Shown: piece after piece, positions 52,377 to 60,351 of the stretch
How the letters are laid out: the number at the start of each line of letters is the position of its first letter
Position numbering within the stretch: position 1 is the stretch's first letter
Assembly: GCF_003853645.1 (NCBI RefSeq)
Contig: NZ_QTPO01000010.1
Span: 62,001 to 126,000 of the forward strand
Direction of reading: 5' to 3'
Length of the DNA: 64,000 bases
From: Burkholderia sp. Bp9143
Lineage (GTDB): Bacteria > Pseudomonadota > Gammaproteobacteria > Burkholderiales > Burkholderiaceae
Notes under the pieces: generated by a model
Told to the model about the DNA's origin: nothing
What the model saw: the letters and a program-made list of their open reading frames with translations, nothing else
Databases searched by the model: none
Program-made: the position numbers and the translations under genes

Positions 52377-52507
52377 ATAGTCCGTAAACGGATCGCCGTT
52401 CCGGTTGCATTCTAACTGACTCGGATCCTTTCCTGCCGATTGCCCGACGGGCGATCGGCCCGACTCATCGCCCACATCGGGCGTGCTCATGAAATTGGAG
52501 AAGAAGT

Positions 52508-53257
52508 ATGGGTAAATTGGACGGTAAGGTCGCTGTCGTCACCGGCGGCAATTCGGGGATGGGCCTTGCGACGGCCCGGCTGTTCGCCCGCGAAGGCGCG
52601 AAGGTCGTCATTACTGGCCGGGATCGGGCAACCCTCGATGCCGCGGTGGAAAGCATCGGAAACGGCGCTGACGCGATCCGCAGCGATATCTCGAAGATGT
52701 CGGACATCGACGCGCTTCATGACCATGTCGCAAGACTGCATGGCCGCGTCGACATCATTTATGCGAACGCCGGCGCGGCGCGCCCCAACCTGTTTGAATA
52801 CATGTCGGAGGAAGAATTCGATTTCACGATTTCGAATACGTTCAAGGGGACGTACTTTACGGTGCAGAAACTCCTGCCGCTCATGACCTCAGGCGGCTCG
52901 ATCGTTCTCAACACCACGACCCTGACGACAAAAGGCCTTCCCTATGTCAGCGTCTATTCGGCAGGGAAAGCGGCCATTCGCTCGCTGGCGCGATCGCTCG
53001 CCGCGGAACTCACCCATAAGGGCATACGGGTGAACGCCATGGCGCCTGGTTACATCGATACGGATCAAGCGCGCAAATCAGGGGTGAGCGAAGAGATGAT
53101 CGAGCAGACGAAGACCCAGGCGCACGCCCAAATTCCGATGCATCGAAGCGGCACCGTCGATGAAATCGCAAAAGCGGTCCTGTTTCTCGCCTCGGATGAT
53201 TCGTCCTACATGACAGGCAGCGAACTCTGTGTCGATGGAGGCTGGAACCAGGTCTGA
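52508..53257 (+). CDS. Short-chain dehydrogenase/reductase (SDR)
   Basis: The 249-residue classical SDR has cofactor loop TGGNSGMG (12-19) and an Arg-containing TGRD end to strand 2, which favours NADP. ANAG (87-90) and Tyr150/Lys154 (YSAGKAA) are present. The catalytic Ser position reads Thr (NTTTLTTKG, about residue 137). The C-terminus MTGSELCVDGGWNQV is standard. The ATG follows GGAGAAGAAG. It is divergent from and probably repressed by the TetR protein. Such pairs often act on xenobiotic carbonyls; the Thr for Ser change is known in some active SDRs. Confidence 0.92.
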   Translation: MGKLDGKVAVVTGGNSGMGLATARLFAREGAKVVITGRDRATLDAAVESIGNGADAIRSDISKMSDIDALHDHVARLHGRVDIIYANAGAARPNLFEYMSEEEFDFTISNTFKGTYFTVQKLLPLMTSGGSIVLNTTTLTTKGLPYVSVYSAGKAAIRSLARSLAAELTHKGIRVNAMAPGYIDTDQARKSGVSEEMIEQTKTQAHAQIPMHRSGTVDEIAKAVLFLASDDSSYMTGSELCVDGGWNQV

Positions 53258-53468
53258 TCCATGTCGTTGTACAGAAGGGGCGACATCACCGTCATCGCGC
53301 AATGACGTGGTGTCGCGCTTCGAGCCGAAGCGCTCGCAACACGTCGACGACAATTTTCGGGACGACTGCGATACAGACGGTACCGCCTTCGCGATGACGC
53401 CGGTTCCGAACCATCCGAGACGCGTCGTGCTTGGCTCGTGGTTGGCAGTGCGAATCGAATCGACGCGC

Positions 53469-55142
53469 TTACATGTTCGGATAATTGGGACCGCCCCCGC
53501 CCTCCGGGGTGACCCATACGATGTTTTGCGTCGGATCCTTGATGTCGCACGTCTTGCAATGGACGCAGTTCTGCGCGTTGATGGTCAGCCCTTCGCTACC
53601 ATCGGCCTTCGTCCCGAACTCGTAGACGCCGGCCGGGCAGAACCGCGCTTCCGGGCCGGCATATTTCGCGAGGTTCACTCGCACCGGGACACTCGCATCC
53701 TTCAGCGTCAGGTGCGCGGGCTGGTTTTCCTCGTGGTTCGTATTCGACAAGTACACGGAGGACAGCCGGTCGAACGTCAGCTTCCCGTCCGGTTTCGGAT
53801 AGACGATTTCCCTGCAGGCCGATGCGGGCCGGAGCATCTCGTGGTCAGCATGCCGGTGATGGAGCGTCCAGGGAACGCGGCCGCCGAGCACCTTCTGTTC
53901 GAGGCCCACCATGAACGTGCCCACGTAGAGCCCCTTGCTCATCCATTGCTTGAAATTTCGCGCGCGATGCAGCTCGTCCTTCAACCATGAACGCTCGAAT
54001 GCCTGCGGATACGCGATCAGTTCGTCGCGCTGTCGTCCCGCGCGCAGCGCTTCATGGGCCGCCTCCGCGGCCATCTTTCCGCTCGCGATGGCCGCGTGGC
54101 TGCCCTTGATTCGCGACGCGTTGAGAAAACCCGCATCGCAGCCGATCAGTGCACCGCCCGCGAACGTGAGCTTCGGCAACGACGTCAGCCCGCCTGCCGT
54201 AATCGCGCGGGCGCCGTACGACACCCGCTTGCCGCCTTCGAGGAACTTGCGAATCTCGGGATGCGTCTTGTATCGCTGAAACTCCTCGAACGGCGACAGG
54301 TACGGGTTCGAGTAGCCCAAGCCGACGACAAAACCGACGACCACCTGATGATTGTCGAGGTGATAAAGAAAGGACCCGCCGTACGTGTCGCTGTCGAGCG
54401 GCCAGCCGGCCGTATGAATGACGAGCCCTGGCTTGTGCATGGCCGGGTCGATTTCCCACAGCTCCTTGATGCCGAGACCATGCACCTGCGGATCGGCGCC
54501 GTCGCGAAGCTTGAAGCGATCCATCAACTGACGGCCGAGGTGGCCCCGCGCGCCTTCGGCAAACAGCGTGTATTTCGCGTGCAGTTCCATCCCGAGCTGG
54601 AAATTCTCGGTCGGCTCGCCGCTCTTGCCGACGCCCATGTTGCCGGTCGCGACGCCTTTCACTTCGCCGTGCTCGCCGTACAGGATCTCGGCCGCCGGAA
54701 AGCCGGCGAAAATCTCGACGCCCAGTGCCTCGGCCTGCTGACCGAGCCAACGCGTCACGTTGCCCAGGCTGACGACGTAGTTGCCGTGATTCTTGAAATT
54801 GTCGGGCAGGAGCCAGTTCGGAACCTGCTTCGCACCGCGTTGCGACAGGAACAGGAACCGGTCTTCGGTCACCTCGACATCGAGCGGCGCGCCCTTCTCG
54901 CGCCAGTCCGGCATCAGCTCCTGAAGCGCGCGCGGATCCATGACCGCGCCGGAAAGCGTATGCGCGCCGATCTCGGAGCCTTTTTCGAGCACGCAGACAC
55001 TGACGTCCCCGCCGCTCTCGAGCGCCAGCTGCTTGATCCGTATCGCGGCCGAGAGTCCGGCCGGCCCGCCGCCGACGATCACCACGTCGTACTCCATGGA
55101 TTCGCGTGGGCCGAATTGCTCGACGAGATTCTGTGTGTTCAT
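53469..55142 (-). CDS. Electron transfer flavoprotein-ubiquinone oxidoreductase
   Basis: The 557-residue ETF-QO has an N-terminal FAD loop VVIVGGGPAGLSAAIRIKQLA and then SGAVMDPRALQELMPDW. A ubiquinone-binding hydrophobic region follows, and the C-terminal [4Fe-4S] ligands are Cys502, Cys526, Cys529 and Cys532 (FCPAGVYEF...NCVHCKTCD). It sits at the inner face of the membrane and passes electrons from reduced ETF to ubiquinone. Met 55142 starts the homologous part; the frame continues upstream as Arg-rich sequence. It is divergent from a flavoprotein gene and the ETF subunit genes, so the window encodes a full electron path. Confidence 0.95.
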   Translation of the reverse strand: MNTQNLVEQFGPRESMEYDVVIVGGGPAGLSAAIRIKQLALESGGDVSVCVLEKGSEIGAHTLSGAVMDPRALQELMPDWREKGAPLDVEVTEDRFLFLSQRGAKQVPNWLLPDNFKNHGNYVVSLGNVTRWLGQQAEALGVEIFAGFPAAEILYGEHGEVKGVATGNMGVGKSGEPTENFQLGMELHAKYTLFAEGARGHLGRQLMDRFKLRDGADPQVHGLGIKELWEIDPAMHKPGLVIHTAGWPLDSDTYGGSFLYHLDNHQVVVGFVVGLGYSNPYLSPFEEFQRYKTHPEIRKFLEGGKRVSYGARAITAGGLTSLPKLTFAGGALIGCDAGFLNASRIKGSHAAIASGKMAAEAAHEALRAGRQRDELIAYPQAFERSWLKDELHRARNFKQWMSKGLYVGTFMVGLEQKVLGGRVPWTLHHRHADHEMLRPASACREIVYPKPDGKLTFDRLSSVYLSNTNHEENQPAHLTLKDASVPVRVNLAKYAGPEARFCPAGVYEFGTKADGSEGLTINAQNCVHCKTCDIKDPTQNIVWVTPEGGGGPNYPNM

Positions 55143-55611
55143 GTTGGAAGATCGCAAATTTTCAAATGGGTCATCGCCGGCCGCCTGCAACCTGGATCGC
55201 GGCCTGCTCGCGCGTGGCGTCCCCGCCATGATTCGCACGACACGTCGAGCCAATCCTACCCATCGAGAACGCGACGTCACGCGATATAACCGGACGTGAT
55301 GCTCCAAACAACCGACGCTTGGATTGGCGAACCATCGGCACCGGCCCGTCCGTCGGCAGCGAGTCGACCGCTTCGCCAACGATCCTGTGCGCCGGCATCC
55401 CGCCCGCCGGTCGACATAAGAGGGCCTTATCCTCGACACGATGGCGCGTTGATTTCCGCCCGGACGCATGCCGCCCGGTCTCCCGTTCAACGTCGCGGCG
55501 CCCGCGCGCCACGCTGCGCCTTTTGCTAAAAATTGCCCCCGCTTATATTTCCGGGCTCCGTATTTTTCCGCGTCAGACTCGTTCACACCCTGACCAGAAG
55601 GAAACGGAATC
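55143..55611. promoter_or_regulatory. Divergent region ETF-QO / flavoprotein
   Basis: This 469-base gap has no supported gene. TTGCTA at 55523-55528 and TATATT at 55544-55549 make a possible promoter for the flavoprotein-HutD-ETF operon, though the 15-base spacing is short. GAAGGAAACGG just before 55612 is the ribosome site of the flavoprotein gene. Confidence 0.4.
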
Positions 55612-56799
55612 ATGAACTCGTATGACGTCGTCGTAATCGGTGCTGGCGTGATCGGCAGCTCCGTGGCGTTCCACCTGTCGAAGCTCGGCGCCAGGAACGT
55701 GCTCGTCCTGGACCGGGGCACGATCGGCGCGGGCACGACCTCGCAGTCCTCGGGCATCCTGCGGACGCACTACTCCGTCAAGGAGAACGTCGAGCTGGCC
55801 CGCAAGTCGTGGCACGTCTTCAATACGTTCCCCGACTATCTCGGCGACGACGAAGCATCGTGCGGCCTCGTCAAATGCGGCTACATGATCGTCGCGTCGG
55901 AAGGCGACAAGCTCGAACCGCTGCGCGCGTCGCTCGACCAGCAGAAGGAACAAGGCATTCCGCTCGAATTCCTCAACCGGCAACAGGCCGCCGAACTGCT
56001 CCCGATCGCCCGCTTCGACGACTGCGCGCTGATCGGCTACGAGCCGGAAGCCGGCTTCGCCGACGCCTATCTCGTGGCGACGAGCTTCGCGCGTGCCGCC
56101 CGGCGCGGCGGCGTCACCGTGAAGGAAAACGTCAACGTCGAGAAGGTGCTGATCGAGAACGGCAAGGTCGTCGGCGTGTCGACCGATATCGGCGAATTCA
56201 AGACGTCGATGGTCATCAGCACGCAGAACATCTGGACGCCGGAACTCGCCGGCTGGACCGGCAGGACGCTGCCGATCATGCCCGAGCGGCACGCCGTGCT
56301 CGCGCTCGAGTGCGACGCGGCCAAGTACACGTTCTCGATGCCCGTCTTCAAGGATCTCGCGTCGCCCGGCATGCTGTACTGCCGCAGCTACGGCGGCAAC
56401 CAGATGCTGGTCAGCGAAGGCGTGGTCGGCGAAAAGCTCAATGCGGCCGATGTCGAGCAGGGCGATATCCCGATGGACTACATCGTCGATGTCGGCGCGC
56501 AGGTCGCCGAGCGCTTCCCGAACTACGAAACCGCCGGCATCGCGTCGTCGTGGACCGGCGTCTACGACGTCACGCCGGACTGGAACCCCGTGCTCGGCAA
56601 GCTGCCGGGCATCGAAGGCCTGGTGGTCGGCTACGGATTTTCCGGGCACGGCTTCAAGCTGTCGCCGACCGTCGGCCTCGTGCTCGCGCAGGAAGCGCTC
56701 GGGCTGCCGACCGAGGTGTCGCTGAAGCCGTATTCGATCGAGCGCTTCGCCACCGGCGAATTGCTGAGCGGCAAGTACGGTCTCGGCGCGGTGTCCTGA
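55612..56799 (+). CDS. DAO-family flavoprotein, sarcosine oxidase beta/dehydrogenase-like
   Basis: The 395-residue FAD enzyme has the dinucleotide loop VVVIGAGVIGSSVAFHLSKLG, the SQSSGILRTHYS segment near the flavin seen in SoxB-like enzymes, and a C-terminal VVGYGFSGHGFKLSPTVG. It oxidises a secondary amine or D-amino acid such as sarcosine, dimethylglycine or an imino acid. It begins a plus-strand operon with HutD, EtfB and EtfA, and ETF-QO is divergent next door. I therefore infer an ETF-linked dehydrogenase, not an oxidase that makes peroxide. The substrate is not fixed. Confidence 0.9.
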   Translation: MNSYDVVVIGAGVIGSSVAFHLSKLGARNVLVLDRGTIGAGTTSQSSGILRTHYSVKENVELARKSWHVFNTFPDYLGDDEASCGLVKCGYMIVASEGDKLEPLRASLDQQKEQGIPLEFLNRQQAAELLPIARFDDCALIGYEPEAGFADAYLVATSFARAARRGGVTVKENVNVEKVLIENGKVVGVSTDIGEFKTSMVISTQNIWTPELAGWTGRTLPIMPERHAVLALECDAAKYTFSMPVFKDLASPGMLYCRSYGGNQMLVSEGVVGEKLNAADVEQGDIPMDYIVDVGAQVAERFPNYETAGIASSWTGVYDVTPDWNPVLGKLPGIEGLVVGYGFSGHGFKLSPTVGLVLAQEALGLPTEVSLKPYSIERFATGELLSGKYGLGAVS

Positions 56800-56806
56800 G
56801 GACGCC

Positions 56807-57418
56807 ATGGTGTCGCTGATCGACGTGTATCCGATCGACTCCATTCCGATCGAGCCCTGGCGCAATGGCGGCGGCACGACGCGGACGATCGCAACCGGCG
56901 GCGCCGATTGGCGCGTCAGTCTCGCGTCGATCGAGCGTGACGGCCCGTACTCGCGGTTTCCCGGCATGTCGCGCGTGTCGCTCATCCTGGACGGGCAAGG
57001 CGTCGTGTTGCGCAACGGCGAAGCAGTCGTCCCGCTGCGGCCGATGCGCGTGACGGCGTACGACGGCGACGCGGACTGGGGCGCCACGCTGGTCGATGGC
57101 CCGTCGGTCGCGCTCAACGCGATGACCGCGAAGCATCGATACCGGGCGAACGTCCGGCTGGTCGACGCGGCGATCGCCATCGCGCCGGGGTCTCCGGCGA
57201 TCGTCGTCGCGCTGGGCGGCGGATGCGGTTTCGCCGAAGGGCCCGATGCGAGCCGGAGCGAACTGCCGCCAGGCAGCGTACTGGTATCGGAACACCCTGC
57301 CCGCACGCTGCGGCTCTTTCCGCGTGCCGCGTGCGCCGGCGCAGCCGGCACGGCGCCGTACGCGGCGCTCGTGACGATCGAACCCGTGCCGGCGCCCAAC
57401 CTCACTGAAACGTCATGA
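56807..57418 (+). CDS. HutD/Ves family protein
   Basis: The 203-residue cupin-like protein has the HutD start [46 protein letters not shown], and a later [16 protein letters not shown]. HutD proteins lie in histidine-use operons and are thought to bind formylglutamate or limit flux; no catalytic role is proven. Here it sits between the flavoprotein and etfB genes with only a few bases on each side. HutG is encoded nearby at 59238, but no other hut gene is in the window, so it may have another role in this operon. Confidence 0.9.
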   Translation: MVSLIDVYPIDSIPIEPWRNGGGTTRTIATGGADWRVSLASIERDGPYSRFPGMSRVSLILDGQGVVLRNGEAVVPLRPMRVTAYDGDADWGATLVDGPSVALNAMTAKHRYRANVRLVDAAIAIAPGSPAIVVALGGGCGFAEGPDASRSELPPGSVLVSEHPARTLRLFPRAACAGAAGTAPYAALVTIEPVPAPNLTETS

Positions 57419-57431
57419 AAAGGTGTGTGAC

Positions 57432-58181
57432 ATGAAAGTTATTGCAGCCGTGAAACGCGTGGTGGACTACAACGTCAAGGTGCGCGTGAAGTCCGACCAC
57501 ACGGGTGTCGAAATCGGCAACGTCAAGATGTCGATGAACCCGTTCGACGAAATCGCCGTGGAGGCCGCCACGCGGCTGAAGGAAGCCGGCCACGCGACCG
57601 AGGTCGTCGCCGTGTCGTGCGGCATCGCGCAGTCGCAGGAAACGCTGCGCACGGCGCTCGCGATCGGCGCCGATCGCGGCGTGCTCGTCGAGACGGATGC
57701 GGAACTCCAGCCGCTGGCCGTCGCGAAACTGCTGAAGGCCGTGATCGACAACGAGCAGCCGCAGCTCGTCATCCTCGGCAAGCAGGCGATCGACGACGAT
57801 GCCGGGCAGACCGGCCAGTTGCTGGCCGCGCTGCTCGACTGGCCGCAGGCGACGTTCGCCAGCCACATCGAGATCGGCGACGGCGTCGCGACGGTGACGC
57901 GCGAGGTCGACGGCGGCCTCGAAGTGATCTCGCTGAAACTCCCGGCCATCGTGACGACCGACCTGCGGCTGAACGAGCCGCGCTACGTCACGCTCCCCAG
58001 CATCATGAAAGCGAAGAAGAAGCCGCTCGACACCGTCACGCCGGCCGCGCTCGGCGTCGATCCGTCGCCGCGGCTGAAGACGCTGAAGGTCGTCGAGCCG
58101 CCGGTTCGCAAGGCCGGCGTGCGGGTGCCCGACGTTGCGACGCTGATCGAGAAACTGAAATCCGAAGCCAAGGTGATTTGA
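57432..58181 (+). CDS. etfB: Electron transfer flavoprotein beta subunit
   Basis: The 249-residue EtfB has the start [20 protein letters not shown], the family signature region [36 protein letters not shown]-type [15 protein letters not shown], and [16 protein letters not shown], the segment that contacts acyl-CoA and amine dehydrogenases. It binds AMP and forms a heterodimer with EtfA. ATG 57432 is used. It is the third gene of the flavoprotein operon and ends directly at the etfA start. Confidence 0.95.
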   Translation: MKVIAAVKRVVDYNVKVRVKSDHTGVEIGNVKMSMNPFDEIAVEAATRLKEAGHATEVVAVSCGIAQSQETLRTALAIGADRGVLVETDAELQPLAVAKLLKAVIDNEQPQLVILGKQAIDDDAGQTGQLLAALLDWPQATFASHIEIGDGVATVTREVDGGLEVISLKLPAIVTTDLRLNEPRYVTLPSIMKAKKKPLDTVTPAALGVDPSPRLKTLKVVEPPVRKAGVRVPDVATLIEKLKSEAKVI

Positions 58182-59111
58182 ATGACGACGCTTGTTATTG
58201 CCGAACACGACAATGCTCAACTGAAGAGCGCGACACTCCACACCATCGCCGCGGCCCGCGCGCTGTCGAACGGCGTTCACGTGCTCGTCGCCGGCCACGC
58301 CGCGCAGCCGGTCGCGCAAGCGGCGAGCCAGGTCGCGGGCGTCGACAAGGTCATCCACGTCGACGCGCCGCATTTCGCCGACGCGCTCGCGGAAAACGTG
58401 GCCGCGCAGGTGCTGGCGCTCGCGGGCGACTACACGCACATCCTGTTCCCCGCCACGGCCGCGGGCAAGAACGTCGCGCCGCGCGTCGCGGCCAAGCTCG
58501 ACGCCGCGCAGATTTCCGACGTGATCGCGATCGATTCCGCGGACACGTTCCAGCGCCCGATCTATGCGGGCAACGCGATCGCCACCGTGCAGTCGCCGGA
58601 CCCGGTGAAGGTCGCGACCATTCGCACCACGGCGTTCGATGCGGCACCGGCGCACGGCGGCAGCGCGCCGATCGAGACGGCGCCTGCCGTTGCGGATACC
58701 GGGTTGTCGACCTTCGTGCGCCGCGAAGTGGCGAGCAGCGACCGGCCGGAGCTGACGGCCGCGCGCGTCGTCGTCGCCGGCGGCCGCGGCCTCGGCAGCG
58801 CGGAGAACTTCGCGCTGCTCGACCCGCTGGCGGAAAAGCTCGGCGCGGCGGTCGGCGCATCGCGCGCGGCGGTCGATTCGGGCTATGCGCCGAACGACTG
58901 GCAGGTCGGCCAGACCGGCAAGATCGTCGCGCCGGAGCTGTATGTCGCGGTCGGGATTTCGGGGGCCATTCAGCATCTGGCCGGCATGAAGGATTCGAAG
59001 GTCATCGTGGCCATCAACAAGGACGCGGATGCACCGATCTTCGGCGTGGCCGACTACGGTCTCGTCGGCGACCTCTTCGACATCGTCCCGCAACTGACGA
59101 ACGGGCTCTGA
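58182..59111 (+). CDS. etfA: Electron transfer flavoprotein alpha subunit
   Basis: The 309-residue EtfA has an N-terminal domain with ILFPATAAGKNVAPRVAAKL. The C-terminal FAD domain has VVAGGRGLGSAENF, GASRAAVDSGYAPNDWQVGQTGKIVAPELYVAVGISGAIQHLAGMK, and INKDADAPIFGVADYGLVGDLF, all standard. It binds the FAD that shuttles electrons from dehydrogenases to ETF-QO. Its ATG is the base after the etfB stop. The operon ends in a strong terminator 45 bases after its stop. Confidence 0.96.
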   Translation: MTTLVIAEHDNAQLKSATLHTIAAARALSNGVHVLVAGHAAQPVAQAASQVAGVDKVIHVDAPHFADALAENVAAQVLALAGDYTHILFPATAAGKNVAPRVAAKLDAAQISDVIAIDSADTFQRPIYAGNAIATVQSPDPVKVATIRTTAFDAAPAHGGSAPIETAPAVADTGLSTFVRREVASSDRPELTAARVVVAGGRGLGSAENFALLDPLAEKLGAAVGASRAAVDSGYAPNDWQVGQTGKIVAPELYVAVGISGAIQHLAGMKDSKVIVAINKDADAPIFGVADYGLVGDLFDIVPQLTNGL

Positions 59112-59155
59112 GCACGGCTTCGATACGCGGGTAGCCGGGCCGGCTCCCGCGTTTG

Positions 59156-59192
59156 CCGCCATCACCGGATCTCCGTGATGGCGGTTTTTTTT
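59156..59192 (+). terminator. Strong intrinsic terminator after etfA
   Basis: CCGCCATCAC (59156-59165) pairs perfectly with GTGATGGCGG (59175-59184) and is followed by eight T's. This is the clearest terminator in the window. It lies between the converging etfA and hutG genes. Confidence 0.92.
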
Positions 59193-59237
59193 CGTCTGGC
59201 AAGCCAGCGGCGGGAAGTGCCCCGCGCGTTGCGTCAC

Positions 59238-60041
59238 TCAACGATCGACAGTACGCAGCGCGTCGACTGCCGCCCGCACCATGCGCGCCACGACCGGCTC
59301 GACCTGATCGGCGCGGTCCGCCCGATAGGCGAACGGCGGCGTCTCGTCCATGTAGGTCGACTGGCACATCTCGAGCTGGATCGCGTGGATGCCTTCAGCC
59401 GGCCGGCCATATTCGCGCGTGATGTATCCGCCCTTGAAACGCCCGTTCGCCACCCAGGTGAACGGCTGGCGATCGAGCGTGCCGGTCACCGCGTCGAGAA
59501 TGCGCGCATCGCAACTCGCGCCCGAGTTCGTGCCCAGGTTGAGATCCGGCAGCTTGCCGTCGAACAGCCGCGGCAGCACGCTCGCGATCGAGTGCGCTTC
59601 CCACAGCAGCACCGCGCCGTGCACCGCCTTCAGGCGGTCGAGTTCGGCGCGCAGCCGCGCGTGATACGGCTGCCAGTACGCCTCCAGGCGCCGCGCGATT
59701 TCGGCCGCGTCGGGCGCGGCGCCGCTCGCATAAAGCGGCTCGCCGCGAAACGTCTCGGTCGGGCACAGCCCGGTCGTCGTCTGTCCCGGATACAGGCTTT
59801 CGCCGCTGGCCGGCCGGTTCAGGTCGATCACGTAGCGCGACACGCGCGCCGCCAGCATCGACGCTCCCGCGTGCTTCGCGAACGCATAGAGCCGGTCGAG
59901 ATGCCAGTCGGTGTCCGCGACGTGTGCCGCGACGTCGGTCAATTGATTTCGGACCTGCGGCGGGATCTCGGTACCGAGATGCGGGATCGAGATCAGGAGC
60001 GGCAGTTCCCCCTGATGAAAGTGGAATACGGCGTCGGTCAA
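59238..60041 (-). CDS. hutG: N-formylglutamate deformylase
   Basis: The 267-residue FGase/HutG protein has LISIPHLGTEIP with a metal-binding His, ADTDWHLDRLY, SRYVIDLNRP, GAVLLWEAHSIASVLPRLF with Glu and His of the site, and GGYITREYGRP. It hydrolyses N-formyl-L-glutamate to glutamate and formate, the last step of one histidine route. The start is TTG at 60041, with GGAG 12 bases upstream; the only nearby ATG is out of frame. Histidine ammonia-lyase and urocanase genes are not in the window. It follows the PutA-like gene on the same strand. Confidence 0.92.
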   Translation of the reverse strand: MTDAVFHFHQGELPLLISIPHLGTEIPPQVRNQLTDVAAHVADTDWHLDRLYAFAKHAGASMLAARVSRYVIDLNRPASGESLYPGQTTTGLCPTETFRGEPLYASGAAPDAAEIARRLEAYWQPYHARLRAELDRLKAVHGAVLLWEAHSIASVLPRLFDGKLPDLNLGTNSGASCDARILDAVTGTLDRQPFTWVANGRFKGGYITREYGRPAEGIHAIQLEMCQSTYMDETPPFAYRADRADQVEPVVARMVRAAVDALRTVDR

Positions 60042-60351
60042 GATGGAATCTCCATGGAGGAATGGGGCCGGGATGGATGGGCTGCGTCCGGGCGCCCGGT
60101 CGCGCGTGGCCGGTCGAACGCGCCGGACGCGCCGGACGCACTGCCCTGCCGCCGAAGCGGTTCCGGATGCTTCGCGGCAATGCAACGGCCAGCACCGCTT
60201 CGGTACGCGGCCAAGCAACGACGCGACGGGATCCGTTCGAATCCCGTCGCGCCGCCCGCCTCGTGCTCGATCGACTTCCGGCTGGACGCGTCGAACGGCT
60301 GACGGGAAATCGGCGTTACCTGAACGCCGAATGAAGGTGAAAAGCGATCGG
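60042..60351. other. Intergenic region with perfect hairpin
   Basis: This gap lies between the PutA-family gene and hutG, both on the minus strand. It contains a perfect 10-base inverted repeat GCGACGGGAT / ATCCCGTCGC (60223-60232 and 60241-60250, eight-base loop). A CGCGCCGGA tandem repeat lies near 60118-60138. The hairpin has no T-run on either strand. I see no gene. Confidence 0.5.

Noticed and set aside
60223-60262. GTTCGAATCCCG next to a GC stem resembles the T-arm end of a tRNA
   Set aside because: The stem positions required for a T-arm do not pair around a seven-base loop, and no acceptor, D or anticodon arms can be found upstream. I treat it as a plain hairpin.
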